The notes beneath the pieces were generated by a model. It saw only the letters and a program-made list of their open reading frames with translations. It was not told where the DNA came from and made no database searches. This document shows positions 1 through 7,860 of a stretch of 64,000 nt of DNA, in pieces. The stretch spans positions 4,156,001 through 4,220,000 of the forward strand of contig NZ_CP109137.1 in assembly GCF_035918095.1 (NCBI RefSeq). The letters are read 5' to 3'. Numbering within the stretch: the stretch's first letter is position 1; each line of letters opens with the position of its first letter. The position numbers were made by a program, and so were the translations under genes. Source of the stretch: Streptomyces sp. NBC_01750 (GTDB taxonomy: Bacteria; Actinomycetota; Actinomycetes; Streptomycetales; Streptomycetaceae).

Positions 1-340
1 CCTCCGCGAGCAGCGACGCGAGGCGGACCGCTGCCGTCTCGCGGTTGCGCCACTGCGAGCGGTGCTCCGAGGCACGTACGGCGATCACCCCGCCGACCAG
101 CCGGCCTGCGAGCCGCTCCAGCGCGCGCTCCTTCCACACCGGCGGCAGTGCCTCGGTCCTGGCGAGGTCGAAACGGAGCTCCACCTGCGAGTCGCTGGTG
201 TTGACGTGCTGACCGCCGGGCCCCGACGATCTCGAGAAACGCCACATGAGCTCGGCCTCCGGCAGGAAGACCGAACCGCGGATGCTGTGTTTACCCGGGG
301 GACGCCCCCCGGACCCCCTCTGGGGCTGGGTCCCGGACAT
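1..340 (-). CDS. arfB: Alternative ribosome-rescue factor ArfB, C-terminus cut by window edge
   Basis: Codon-independent peptidyl-tRNA hydrolase that frees ribosomes stalled on mRNAs without a stop codon. The visible 113 residues contain the release-factor core SSGPGGQHVNTSDS, with the GGQ tripeptide that catalyses peptidyl-tRNA hydrolysis, followed by QVELRFDLA and the basic QWRNRE region. The rest, including the basic C-terminal tail that probes the mRNA channel, lies outside the window. I chose the ATG at 340; a GACCAT hexamer 6 nt upstream could be the -10 of a leaderless transcript. The short Gly/Pro-rich N-terminus before KHSIRGSVF is not conserved in the family, so a later start is possible. 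It is divergent from the TerD gene. Confidence 0.9.
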   Translation of the reverse strand, partial: MSGTQPQRGSGGRPPGKHSIRGSVFLPEAELMWRFSRSSGPGGQHVNTSDSQVELRFDLARTEALPPVWKERALERLAGRLVGGVIAVRASEHRSQWRNRETAAVRLASLLAE

Positions 341-514
341 ACGTCCATGGTCGCGTGCGCGGCCTTTCACGTCACCCTCTTTTCCACCGGACAGCGCGGG
401 CAAAGAAAGCAAAGGCGGGTGGAACCTGGCAGTCCCCTGCCTGCGTTATGAGGTGTGACGGTAGCTTCGGGAGCACTCGAAGCCCGCACACTCGACCACG
501 AAGGGGACATCCCA

Positions 515-1090
515 ATGGCAGTAAGCCTGTCCAAGGGCGGCAACGTCTCGCTCACCAAGGAGGCACCGGGCCTGACCGCCGTCACGGTCGGCCTCGGCTG
601 GGACGTCCGCACCACCACCGGCACCGACTTCGACCTCGACGCCTCGGCGATCGGTGTGAACCCCGGCGGCAAGGTGACCTCCGACGCGCACTTCGTCTTC
701 TTCAACAACAAGGCCACGCCGGACCAGACCATCGTCCACACCGGTGACAACCGCACCGGCGAGGGCGGCGGCGACGACGAGCAGATCAACGTCAACCTGG
801 CGGGTCTGCCCGCCGACGTCGACAAGATCGTCTTCCCGGTCTCGATCTACGACGCCGTCAGCCGCAGCCAGAACTTCGGCCAGGTGCGCAACGCCTACAT
901 CCGTATCGTCAACCAGGCCGGCGGCGCCGAGCTCGCCCGCTACGACCTGAGCGAGGACGCCGCCACCGAGACCGCGATGGTCTTCGGCGAGCTGTACCGC
1001 AATGGCGCGGAGTGGAAGTTCCGCGCAGTGGGCCAGGGTTACGCCTCTGGCCTCGAGGGCATCGCCCGCGACTTCGGCGTCAACCTCTGA
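515..1090 (+). CDS. TerD-family (tellurium resistance/stress) protein
   Basis: 191-residue cytosolic protein with the standard TerD length and fold signature: N-terminal [20 protein letters not shown], then GLGWDVR, FDLDASA, FFNNK and the Ca-binding-type [10 protein letters not shown] stretch. TerD proteins bind calcium and are linked to tellurite tolerance and, in Streptomyces, to growth and differentiation; the molecular reaction is unknown. The ATG at 515 follows an AAGGGGA ribosome-binding site. The gene is monocistronic: arfB is divergent and a strong hairpin follows at 1106-1138. No terB/terC/terZ partners are nearby, so this is one of the dispersed tdd-type paralogues typical of the genus. 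Confidence 0.92.
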   Translation: MAVSLSKGGNVSLTKEAPGLTAVTVGLGWDVRTTTGTDFDLDASAIGVNPGGKVTSDAHFVFFNNKATPDQTIVHTGDNRTGEGGGDDEQINVNLAGLPADVDKIVFPVSIYDAVSRSQNFGQVRNAYIRIVNQAGGAELARYDLSEDAATETAMVFGELYRNGAEWKFRAVGQGYASGLEGIARDFGVNL

Positions 1091-1105
1091 CGTACGCGTC
1101 GCACA

Positions 1106-1138
1106 CAGGAGCCCCTGGCCGCCGGCCCGGGGCTCCTG
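1106..1138. terminator. Bidirectional terminator between terD-like and aminopeptidase genes
   Basis: Arms CAGGAGCCCC (1106-1115) and GGGGCTCCTG (1129-1138) form a perfect 10-bp stem around a GC-rich loop, placed between the stops of two convergent genes. There is no T-run, as is usual in this genus. Confidence 0.75.
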
Positions 1139-1144
1139 CCGTTG

Positions 1145-2551
1145 TCACGGCGTCGCGGGCTTGCCCTTCCCGTACAGCCAGGTGTCCCACAGCGCGCCGA
1201 GGTCCTTGCCGGACTTCTTCTCGACGTACGCCGTGAAGTCGGCGGTGGAAGCGTTGGAGTGGCGGTACGTCGCAGCCCAGCCCTGCACGATGCCGAAGAA
1301 GACCTTTTCGCCCACCGCCTGGCGGATCTTGTGCAGGACCATCGCGCCGCGGTCATACACCGGGTCGTCCGAGACCTTCGCCGCGGAAGGCGGATCGGCC
1401 GGCGGGAAGGCCCAGTTGGTCTCCTGGGCGAAAGCCTGGTCGAACTTCTCCTGGGCCGGGGTGTCCTCGTGGTCCTCGGCCCATATCCACTCCGCGTACT
1501 GGGCGAAGCCTTCGTTGAGCCACATGTCCTTCCAGGACTTGGGCGTCACGGAATTACCGAACCACTGATGCGCCATCTCATGGACGAGTGTGTCGATATC
1601 GAGCGTGTTCTCGTCCGGGTCCAAGGGGATGACCGGTCTGGTCTGCGTCTCGAGGGCGTAGCCGACAGCCTCCGCCGGCACGACGATCGCGCCGGTGGAG
1701 GAGAAGGGATACGGGCCGAATTTCTCCTCCCCCCACTCCATGATCTCGGGGATCCGGCCGAGGAGCTCGGCGCTTTCCTCGGACACGGCCTGGTCGACGG
1801 CGGTGAGTACGCGCCGACCGGACGGCATACGCGACTCCGCCAGCCGGTAGTCACCGATGGCGAGCGTGACGAGGTAGCTCGCCATCGGCTCCTTCGATGT
1901 CCAGCCGAAGGTGGTGCGCCCGCCGGTGGTGCTCCGGTTCTTCAACTCGCCGTTGGAGATCGCCCGCAGCTTCTCGGGGACGGTGACCTTGATGTCGTAG
2001 GTGGCCTTGTCGCCCGGATGGTTGTTACTGGGGAACCAGGCCATCGACCCGACGGGCTCGCCGACCGCGAGCGCGCCGTCCGGGGTCTTCAGCCAGCCCT
2101 CCCGCGACTTGTCGGCGTCCTCGTCCACGATCGTCTTCGGGATACCGGAGTAACGGACCACGGCACGAAAGGTCCTGCCCTTGTCGAGGTCGGTGTGCGG
2201 CCGCAGCGTCAGCTCGTCGCCCGCCCGGTTGGCGGCAGCCTTCTTGCCGTCGACGGTGGCACCGGTGACGCTCATCCCATGGAGGTCGAGGTTGAAGGCG
2301 CTCAGATCCTGGGCGGCGCGGGCGGTGATCTCGGCGGTGCCCTCGAGGGTGCCCGTCCTCGGGTCGTAGCCCAGGGTCAGGGCGTAGTGCTGGACGTCGT
2401 AACCGCCGTTGCCGAGCCTGTGGAAGAGCGGGTCACCCGCGCCCGCGGCGCCCGGCTCTCCGTGCACGCCCGCACCGCCGTCGGTGCAGCCCGCGAGGAG
2501 GAGCAGGGCGACGACGGGTGTCAGAGTGCGTACGAGAGTTCGCTGGTCCAC
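1145..2551 (-). CDS. M1-family zinc aminopeptidase, predicted lipoprotein
   Basis: 468-residue metallopeptidase that removes N-terminal residues from peptides. The zinc site is HEMAH (324-328) with the third ligand Glu347 in NEGFAQ, the HExxH-x18-E gluzincin pattern. The N-terminus from the GTG at 2551 reads as a lipoprotein signal (RTLTPVVALLLLAGC), so the enzyme should be anchored outside the membrane. The GTG is preferred over an upstream ATG at 2650 because it puts the signal peptide first and has a TAGGAT hexamer exactly 7 nt upstream (leaderless-type start; AGGA could also serve as a ribosome-binding site). The C-terminus is short compared with PepN, as in the secreted Streptomyces M1 enzymes. 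Convergent with the TerD gene. Confidence 0.9.
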   Translation of the reverse strand: MDQRTLVRTLTPVVALLLLAGCTDGGAGVHGEPGAAGAGDPLFHRLGNGGYDVQHYALTLGYDPRTGTLEGTAEITARAAQDLSAFNLDLHGMSVTGATVDGKKAAANRAGDELTLRPHTDLDKGRTFRAVVRYSGIPKTIVDEDADKSREGWLKTPDGALAVGEPVGSMAWFPSNNHPGDKATYDIKVTVPEKLRAISNGELKNRSTTGGRTTFGWTSKEPMASYLVTLAIGDYRLAESRMPSGRRVLTAVDQAVSEESAELLGRIPEIMEWGEEKFGPYPFSSTGAIVVPAEAVGYALETQTRPVIPLDPDENTLDIDTLVHEMAHQWFGNSVTPKSWKDMWLNEGFAQYAEWIWAEDHEDTPAQEKFDQAFAQETNWAFPPADPPSAAKVSDDPVYDRGAMVLHKIRQAVGEKVFFGIVQGWAATYRHSNASTADFTAYVEKKSGKDLGALWDTWLYGKGKPATP

Positions 2552-2557
2552 ACGCTT

Positions 2558-2594
2558 GATCCTATGTGGGCGGATGATCCTATGTGGGGCGGAT
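2558..2594 (-). promoter_or_regulatory. Duplicated -10-like promoter segment of the aminopeptidase gene
   Basis: An 18/19-bp direct duplication (2558-2575 and 2576-2594) that on the minus strand repeats CATAGGATC. Each copy supplies a TAGGAT -10-like hexamer. The proximal one (2559-2564) sits 7 nt from the GTG start, fitting a leaderless transcript; the second lies one repeat further upstream. No clear -35 is visible. Confidence 0.5.
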
Positions 2595-2834
2595 TTCAGC
2601 CACCGGCCCGTAGGACCGCGGCCGCTGCCGCCCGGCCTTCGCGAAGCCACCGGCCGTGCTCCGGTGGCGTCCCCTTAACCGTCGAGTTCACCGTCGAGAG
2701 CCGGACCCGCCTGCCCGGCACGGCGAACACCGCGGCGGGTTTCCGCTACGCCCCGCTCATCGCCGTCGTCCCGCCGCAGCCGGCCGTGACCTGGTCGTAC
2801 GGGAAGCGGCACCGGGCATGACACCATCGAGCAC

Positions 2835-3344
2835 GTGCTCGACATCGGCTACTCCCTCTCCCGCCGCTTCCCCGACCCCCCGCAGACCGACTACCGGCGC
2901 GCGGACGTCCAGGCGCTGCGCCACGACCTCTTCTGCGGCGACGTCTACCTCGCGGACACCAAGGAGGACCGCGAGGTGTCCACAGCCTGGGGATGGGTCC
3001 CGGTGCTGGACTTCGCCTGGGCGCTGTGCGACATCGTCGAGCAGCTCGACCGCGACCCGCTCGGCAGCCGCGCCGCGAAGCCCCAGTACGCCGAGCTGGA
3101 CTTCACCGAGTCGGCCGACCGGATGCTCTTCGAGCGGCGCTTCGGCTGGGTGGACGTCGAGGCCGACTGGATGCCCGGCGAGGAACCGCCCCTCACCTTC
3201 AACCACACCGAGCTGCGCCGCGAGGCCCGCGACTTCCTGCACGACCTGATCGCCGACCTCTCCGACATGCACGAGGGTCTCGACGACAATCCGGTCGTCT
3301 GGGACCTCCAGGCCCGCTTCCCCCGCCTCCAGGACGCGCCCTAA
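2835..3344 (+). CDS. Conserved hypothetical cytosolic protein
   Basis: 169 residues, acidic, rich in Trp and Asp (STAWGWVPVLDFAWALCDIV, RRFGWVDVEADWMPG), with no signal peptide or membrane segment and no catalytic motif that I recognise. It resembles small Streptomyces hypotheticals that may form antitoxin- or immunity-like acidic folds, but that is only an impression. The GTG at 2835 lies inside a perfect 12-bp palindrome GAGCACGTGCTC (2829-2840); a CACCAT hexamer 7 nt upstream could drive a leaderless transcript. Its stop overlaps the stop of the convergent pentapeptide-repeat gene by 3 bp. Confidence 0.7.
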   Translation: MLDIGYSLSRRFPDPPQTDYRRADVQALRHDLFCGDVYLADTKEDREVSTAWGWVPVLDFAWALCDIVEQLDRDPLGSRAAKPQYAELDFTESADRMLFERRFGWVDVEADWMPGEEPPLTFNHTELRREARDFLHDLIADLSDMHEGLDDNPVVWDLQARFPRLQDAP

Positions 3345-4009
3345 CTCTCCACCCGCACCCCGATCTGCGCCGCGAACGCCGGTGCCAGATCCAGCAGTTG
3401 GGCCGAGCTGATCACCGCACCGGCCAGCCGGTCCACGCCCCGCGCGATGTCCAGCTCCGCCACCGTCCGCAGATCGACGTCCTTCAGCTGCGCCGCGCTG
3501 AAGTCCGCCCGCCGCAGCACACAGTCCCGGAACTCCACCCGTTCCAGCTGCGCACCCCCGAAGTCCGGCTCCGACAGCACACATCCCTCGAAGACGACGT
3601 CCTTCAGCCTGCCCTTCCGCAGATTCAAGTAGTCGATCTTCCCGCCACGGATCAGCACCCGCTCAAGCACGGCCCCGTGCAGCTGCACCCCGCCCAGCCG
3701 CGCGTCCGTCACCTCCACATCACGCAGCGACGCGCCCGCCAGATCGGTGCCCACTCCTCGTACGCCACTGAGCACGGAGTCGACGAAGCGGGCCTTGAGC
3801 AGCTCCGTCTCGTCCAGGCCGCACCCGCGCAACGCACAGTCGATGAAGCGCGCGCCACGCCCCGACTGCCCGGCGAGGTCCAGGTCCTGGAACTCCAGGC
3901 CGTCGTAGTCGCCGTCCGACTCCAGCCCGCCGCCGTCGTACCGAGCGAGCGGCGGCAGCCGCACCTCCGGCCGCTGCGCTGCCCGCGATCTTTCCGGTTT
4001 CCGTGCCAT
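3341..4009 (-). CDS. Pentapeptide-repeat protein
   Basis: 222 residues built largely of A(D/N)LxX-type pentapeptides, for example DLDLAGQSGRGARFIDCAL, ARFVDSVLSGV, ADFSAAQLKDVDL. Such repeats fold into a right-handed quadrilateral beta-helix. Some relatives (Qnr, MfpA) mimic DNA and protect gyrase, but most have no known function and nothing here indicates a gyrase target. There is no signal peptide. The ATG at 4009 begins MARKPER; the gene diverges from the SoxR-box quinone reductase and overlaps the 3' end of the hypothetical gene at 2835-3344. Confidence 0.85.
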   Translation of the reverse strand: MARKPERSRAAQRPEVRLPPLARYDGGGLESDGDYDGLEFQDLDLAGQSGRGARFIDCALRGCGLDETELLKARFVDSVLSGVRGVGTDLAGASLRDVEVTDARLGGVQLHGAVLERVLIRGGKIDYLNLRKGRLKDVVFEGCVLSEPDFGGAQLERVEFRDCVLRRADFSAAQLKDVDLRTVAELDIARGVDRLAGAVISSAQLLDLAPAFAAQIGVRVES

Positions 4010-4218
4010 GGCCCCATGGTGCCCGCTCCCACTGACAAGGCCGATGTCACAAACCAGGTGCCCCGGCGGGCCCGGCCCGCCATCGACCGCGGACACGGCA
4101 GGCCGCCTCGCGGGCGAGCGGGTCGCCGCGGCCGGACTGCTCACCGGGGTGGCGTTCAACAGCAGTCCGCAGGCGGCCCCGATCCCCGCGCTCGCGTCCG
4201 AGCGCACCACAGGACCTG

Positions 4219-4249
4219 TTGACCTCAAGCGAACTTGAGGTCGGAGGGT
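4219..4249 (+). promoter_or_regulatory. SoxR-type operator within a 19-bp-spacer promoter
   Basis: CCTCAAGCGAACTTGAGG (4223-4240) is a near-perfect match to the SoxR box, with CCTCAA/TTGAGG arms extended by GA/TC. It overlaps a -35 TTGACC (4219-4224), and GAGGGT (4244-4249) is spaced by 19 bp, the over-long spacing that MerR-family activators such as SoxR correct by DNA distortion. The downstream quinone reductase corresponds, by my recollection, to S. coelicolor SCO4266, an established SoxR target. No soxR gene is in this window. Confidence 0.85.
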
Positions 4250-4289
4250 GTCCCTCATCAGCCCGTTTCGCACATCAGGGGAGCCAGCC

Positions 4290-5288
4290 ATGCACGCCAT
4301 CCGCCTCCACGCCTTCGGCCCCGCCGAGAACCTCGTCCACGAGCGGACCGAAGATCCCGCCCCCGGCCCCGGCCAGGTGCGGATCGCCGTGGCCGCGGCC
4401 GGCGTGCACCTGCTCGACACCGTCCTGCGCGAGGGCATGCAGGGCCCCTTCCCCGCCCCCACCGAACTGCCGACCATCCCCGGCCGCGAGGTCGCCGGCA
4501 CCGTCGACGCGCTCGGCGAGGGCACGGACCCGGACTGGCTCGGCAGGAAGGTCGTCGTCCACCTCGGCACGGCGCCAGGCGGGTACGCCGAACTCGCGGT
4601 CGCCGACGCCGCGAGACTCCACGCGATCCCGGTAGGCCTCGACGAGGCCGAGGCCGTCGCGATGATCGGGACGGGCCGCACCGCCATGGGCATCCTGCAG
4701 TTCACCGACCTCGGCCCCGACGACATCGCGATCGTCCCCGCCGCGGCCGGCGGTATCGGCACCCTCCTCGTGCAGTACACGAAGAACGCCGGCGGATACG
4801 TCGTCGGCCTCGCGGGCGGCCCGGAGAAGGTGGCGCGGGTCGCCGCGAACGGCGCCGACATCGCCGTCGACTACAACCAGGACAACTGGGCCACCCAGGT
4901 CCGCGACCACCTCGGCGGCCGCCGCGCCACCGTCGTCTTCGACTCGGTCGGCGGCGCCACCGCGCGCGCCGCCGTCGACCTGCTCGGCAAAGGCGGCAAG
5001 CACATCGTCTTCGGCTGGTCCGCCGAAGGCCTCCACAACGGCTCCCCGCTCACCTTCACCGCCGAGGAACTGACCGAGCGCGGCATCACCTCCGAGGGCG
5101 TACTCGGCCCGGTGATGCTCCAGAGGGCGGGCGGCGACATACGCGTCCTCGAGGAACGCTCCCTCGCCGAGGCCGCATCCGGCCGCCTGCGCCCCGCCAT
5201 ACAGCGCTTCCCGCTCACCGAGGCCGCGGCGGCCCACCACGCACTGGAGACGCGCGCCACGATGGGCAAGGTCGTCCTGATCCCCTGA
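4290..5288 (+). CDS. NADPH:quinone oxidoreductase, MDR family (SoxR regulon)
   Basis: 332-residue zinc-independent medium-chain reductase that transfers electrons from NADPH to quinones. It has the GroES-like N-terminal domain (MHAIRLHAFGPAENL), the substrate segment PGREVAGTVDALGEG and a Rossmann domain with AAAGGIGTLLVQYTKNAG in place of the classical GxGxxG, typical of the QOR/crystallin branch. No catalytic zinc Cys/His set is seen. The ATG at 4290 has an AGGGGAG ribosome-binding site. The SoxR box upstream suggests induction by redox-cycling compounds, including the organism's own pigments. A related gene with a similar operator occurs at 43673. Confidence 0.92.
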   Translation: MHAIRLHAFGPAENLVHERTEDPAPGPGQVRIAVAAAGVHLLDTVLREGMQGPFPAPTELPTIPGREVAGTVDALGEGTDPDWLGRKVVVHLGTAPGGYAELAVADAARLHAIPVGLDEAEAVAMIGTGRTAMGILQFTDLGPDDIAIVPAAAGGIGTLLVQYTKNAGGYVVGLAGGPEKVARVAANGADIAVDYNQDNWATQVRDHLGGRRATVVFDSVGGATARAAVDLLGKGGKHIVFGWSAEGLHNGSPLTFTAEELTERGITSEGVLGPVMLQRAGGDIRVLEERSLAEAASGRLRPAIQRFPLTEAAAAHHALETRATMGKVVLIP

Positions 5289-5292
5289 GATC

Positions 5293-5326
5293 CCGACCTG
5301 ATCACCTGCGACCCCGGAGAGGTCGG
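5293..5326. terminator. Weak inverted repeat between convergent genes
   Basis: CCGACCT (5293-5299) pairs with AGGTCGG (5320-5326) across a 20-nt loop, in the 38-bp gap between the quinone reductase and acetyltransferase stops. Short stem and long loop make this a tentative terminator. Confidence 0.35.
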
Positions 5327-5797
5327 CTAAGACCCCAGAGAGGTCAGCGCCTCGTCGGTCAGCCGGTACACCGTCCACTCGTCCTGCGGCTTCGCGCCCA
5401 GCGACCGGTAGAAGTTGATCGACGGGGTGTTCCAGTTCAGTACGGACCACTCCAGGCGCTCATAGCCACGCTCCACACAGATCCGCGCCAGCTCCGTCAG
5501 CAGCGCCTTGCCGTAACCGCCACCGCGCAGCCCGGGCCGTACATACAGATCCTCCAGATAGATGCCGTGCACCCCGCGCCACGTCGAAAAGTTCAGGAAC
5601 CACAGCGCGAAGCCCGCCACCTCCCCGTCCGCGGTCACCGCCATGTGCGCGAAGGCGGCAGGCCGCTCGCCGAACAGCGCCTCGTGCAGCTGCTCCTCAC
5701 TCGCCCGGGCCTCGTCCAAGGCCTTCTCGTACTCGGCGAGCTCACGGACCATGCGGTGGATCTCAGGGACATCAGCAGGCGTGGCGATACGAATCAT
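5327..5797 (-). CDS. GNAT-family N-acetyltransferase
   Basis: 156-residue acyl-CoA-dependent acetyltransferase. The acetyl-CoA pyrophosphate loop is RPGLRGGGYGKALLTEL, the (R/Q)xxGxG/A motif of the family, preceded by the GIYLEDLYVRP strand; the C-terminal NTPSINFYRSLGAKPQDEW is the usual GNAT closing motif. It resembles the diamine/thialysine acetyltransferase branch (SSAT-like), but the acceptor substrate cannot be read from sequence. The ATG at 5797 (MIRIATPADVPEIH) is the canonical family start; longer in-frame extension has no conserved features. Divergent from the FAD oxidase at 6021. Confidence 0.88.
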   Translation of the reverse strand: MIRIATPADVPEIHRMVRELAEYEKALDEARASEEQLHEALFGERPAAFAHMAVTADGEVAGFALWFLNFSTWRGVHGIYLEDLYVRPGLRGGGYGKALLTELARICVERGYERLEWSVLNWNTPSINFYRSLGAKPQDEWTVYRLTDEALTSLGS

Positions 5798-6020
5798 GAG
5801 GTCAGAGTGCCCGCCGAGCCGGCTGCCGTGCCATGAGTTTCCGACCGGTGGACACCTGCTCCGCCTGAAGCCGCGTCCGATCACATCCCGGATCCCATGA
5901 CCGTGGCGAGGATCACCTCCGCGTACGACCATGGAAGCCACCGGGCAGGCGCCCGATCAGCCACCGCGGCCTGCGAGTACCCTCCCGCCACACGCACTCA
6001 AGCTGAGCAGCAGGGGCATC

Positions 6021-7418
6021 ATGAGCACGAACACCGTCAACGGCGGCATATCGTTCTGGTACGCGCAGGAGGGCACCCCCCTCCCGAGGGAGCCCCTCCC
6101 CGGCGACATCACCGCGGACGTCTGCATCGTCGGCGGCGGATACACCGGCCTCTGGACGGCGTACTACCTCAAAAAGGCCGTCCCCTTCCTCAACATCACC
6201 GTCCTCGAGGGCAAGTTCTGCGGCTACGGAGCCTCCGGCCGCAACGGCGGCTGGCTCTACAACGGCATCGCCGGCCGCGACCGCTACGCCAAACTCCACG
6301 GCCACGACGCCGCCGTCCGCCTCCAGCAGGCCATGAACGACACCGTCGACGAGGTCGTACGCGTCGCCGCGGAAGAGGAGATCGACGCCGACATCCACCA
6401 AGGCGGCGTCCTCGAAGTCGCCCACACTCCCGCCCAGTTGACCCGCCTCAAGGCCTTCCACGCCGTCGAAATCGCCTTCGGCGAGAAGGACCGCGTACTG
6501 CTCGGCGCCCGCGACACCGCCGAGCGCGTACGCGTCACCGGCGCCGTCGCCTCCACCTGGACCCCGCACGGCGCCCGCCTGCACCCCGTGAAGCTGGTCA
6601 AGGGACTCGCGGCAGCCGTCGAAGCGCTCGGGGTCACCATCCATGAGTCGACCCCCGTCACGGAGATCAAGCCGAAGCACGCGATCACCCCGTACGGCAC
6701 GGTCCGCGCGCCGTACATCCTGCGCTGCACCGAAGGCTTCACGGCGAACCTCAAGGGCCAGAAGCGCGCCTGGCTCCCCATGAACTCCTCCATGATCGCC
6801 ACGGAACCCCTCCCCCGGTCCGTCTGGGACACCATCGGCTGGGACGGCCGCGAAGCGCTCGGCGACATGGCGCACGCCTACATGTACGCCCAGCGCACCG
6901 CCGACGACCGGATCGCACTCGGCGGCCGCGGTGTCCCCTACCGCTACGGCTCCCGCACCGACAACGACGGCCGCACCCAGCCCGCCACCATCGAAGCGCT
7001 CCGCGAGATCCTGGTCCGCTTCTTCCCCACAACGGCAGGCGCCCGCATCGACCACGCCTGGTCCGGCGTCCTCGGCGTCCCCCGGGACTGGTGCGCCACA
7101 GTCACCCTCGACCGCTCCACCGGCCTGGGCTGGGCCGGCGGCTACGTAGGCTCCGGCGTCGCCACCACCAACCTCGCCGCCCGCACCCTGCGCGACCTGA
7201 TCCAACAGGACTCGGGCCAGGCGGGCCCCACCGAACTCACCACGCTCCCCTGGGTGAACCACAAGGTCCGCAAATGGGAACCGGAGCCGCTGCGCTGGCT
7301 GGGCGTACAGGGCATGTACGCGGCCTACCGCGGCGCGGACCGCCGCGAGGCGGTCGCCCGCACCGCGGCAACGGACCCCGTCGCACAGATCGCGGACCGG
7401 ATCTCCGGCCGTCACTAG
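6021..7418 (+). CDS. FAD-dependent oxidoreductase (DAO family, OrdL/PuuB-like)
   Basis: 465-residue flavoenzyme of the D-amino-acid-oxidase superfamily. The FAD-binding Rossmann motif is DVCIVGGGYTGLWTAYYL (GxGxxG), followed by EGKFCGYGASGRNGGW, a hallmark of the gamma-glutamylputrescine/amine oxidase group, and a C-terminal GWAGGYVGSGVATTNLAART FAD segment. It probably oxidises an amine or amino acid with release of H2O2 or passage of electrons onward; substrate unknown. The ATG at 6021 has CAGGGG upstream. No polyamine genes adjoin it, so the metabolic context is unclear. Confidence 0.88.
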   Translation: MSTNTVNGGISFWYAQEGTPLPREPLPGDITADVCIVGGGYTGLWTAYYLKKAVPFLNITVLEGKFCGYGASGRNGGWLYNGIAGRDRYAKLHGHDAAVRLQQAMNDTVDEVVRVAAEEEIDADIHQGGVLEVAHTPAQLTRLKAFHAVEIAFGEKDRVLLGARDTAERVRVTGAVASTWTPHGARLHPVKLVKGLAAAVEALGVTIHESTPVTEIKPKHAITPYGTVRAPYILRCTEGFTANLKGQKRAWLPMNSSMIATEPLPRSVWDTIGWDGREALGDMAHAYMYAQRTADDRIALGGRGVPYRYGSRTDNDGRTQPATIEALREILVRFFPTTAGARIDHAWSGVLGVPRDWCATVTLDRSTGLGWAGGYVGSGVATTNLAARTLRDLIQQDSGQAGPTELTTLPWVNHKVRKWEPEPLRWLGVQGMYAAYRGADRREAVARTAATDPVAQIADRISGRH

Positions 7419-7591
7419 AACGTGCTGCCGGACGCTGCCGCCGATGACGAACTCCCAGTCACCGCTTCCCCGGCGGCGGAAGGACCCGAGGACTGCTGCT
7501 GCCGCTGCGTCTCGGCCCAGACCCCGACCAGTCCGGTGGAACGTCTTCTCACGCCACCACCGCCCCCTTTCCCACACCCCGGAAAAACAAG

Positions 7592-7618
7592 TGTCCCGGA
7601 CCTGAGGGGTCCGGGACA
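7592..7618 (-). terminator. Intrinsic terminator of the tRNA-Thr gene
   Basis: TGTCCCGGACC and GGTCCGGGACA form a perfect 11-bp stem with a 5-nt loop, followed on the minus strand by a T-rich run (CTTGTTTTTCC). It begins 11 bp beyond the tRNA 3' end and is the clearest Rho-independent terminator in the window. Confidence 0.9.
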
Positions 7619-7629
7619 GGGTGTTTCGG

Positions 7630-7705
7630 TGGAGCCGCCTGTCGGAATCGAACCGACGACCGTTCCATTACAAGTGGAGAGCTCTGCCAACTGAGCTAAG
7701 GCGGC
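7630..7705 (-). tRNA. tRNA-Thr (anticodon UGU), CCA encoded
   Basis: Full cloverleaf: acceptor stem GCCGCCT/AGGCGGC, D-loop AGTTGGCA, anticodon stem CTCCA/TGGAA (with a C-A mismatch at 27:43) around the loop CTTGTAA giving anticodon TGT, and T-arm GTCGG-TTCGATT-CCGAC. The 3' CCA is encoded at 7630-7632; without it the mature part is 7633-7705. It is transcribed away from the neighbouring tnpB element and has its own terminator at 7592-7618. UGU reads the rare codon ACA in this GC-rich genome. Confidence 0.95.
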
Positions 7706-7797
7706 ACAGCGCACTTCGAAGCCGTGCGCTAGGGCTTTCACACTCTACACAGGGCCTCATCCCCCGATCCACGCAGTTGCCGCCTCCCGTGACCTCT

Positions 7798-7832
7798 CGG
7801 CACACCAGTTCGTTGAACGGACTGGTGTGCCG
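7798..7832. repeat. Hairpin at the left side of the tnpB element
   Basis: CGGCACACCAGT (7798-7809) and ACTGGTGTGCCG (7821-7832) are perfect 12-bp inverted arms with an 11-nt loop, 29 bp before tnpB. Its position fits a subterminal left-end hairpin of an IS200/IS605-group element. Confidence 0.6.
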
Positions 7833-7860
7833 TTCTGAAGATCGGACAGCGGGGGGGCGG

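Noticed and set aside
1142..2821. 559-codon plus-strand frame over the M1 aminopeptidase
   Set aside because: Antisense shadow; the minus frame has HEMAH...E and a lipoprotein signal.
7422..7694. Open frames between the FAD oxidase and the tRNA
   Set aside because: No conserved motif or ribosome-binding site; they run through the terminator and tRNA.
7630..7860. tRNA-Thr as attachment site of an integrative element
   Set aside because: No integrase gene and no direct repeat of the tRNA 3' end found in the window.
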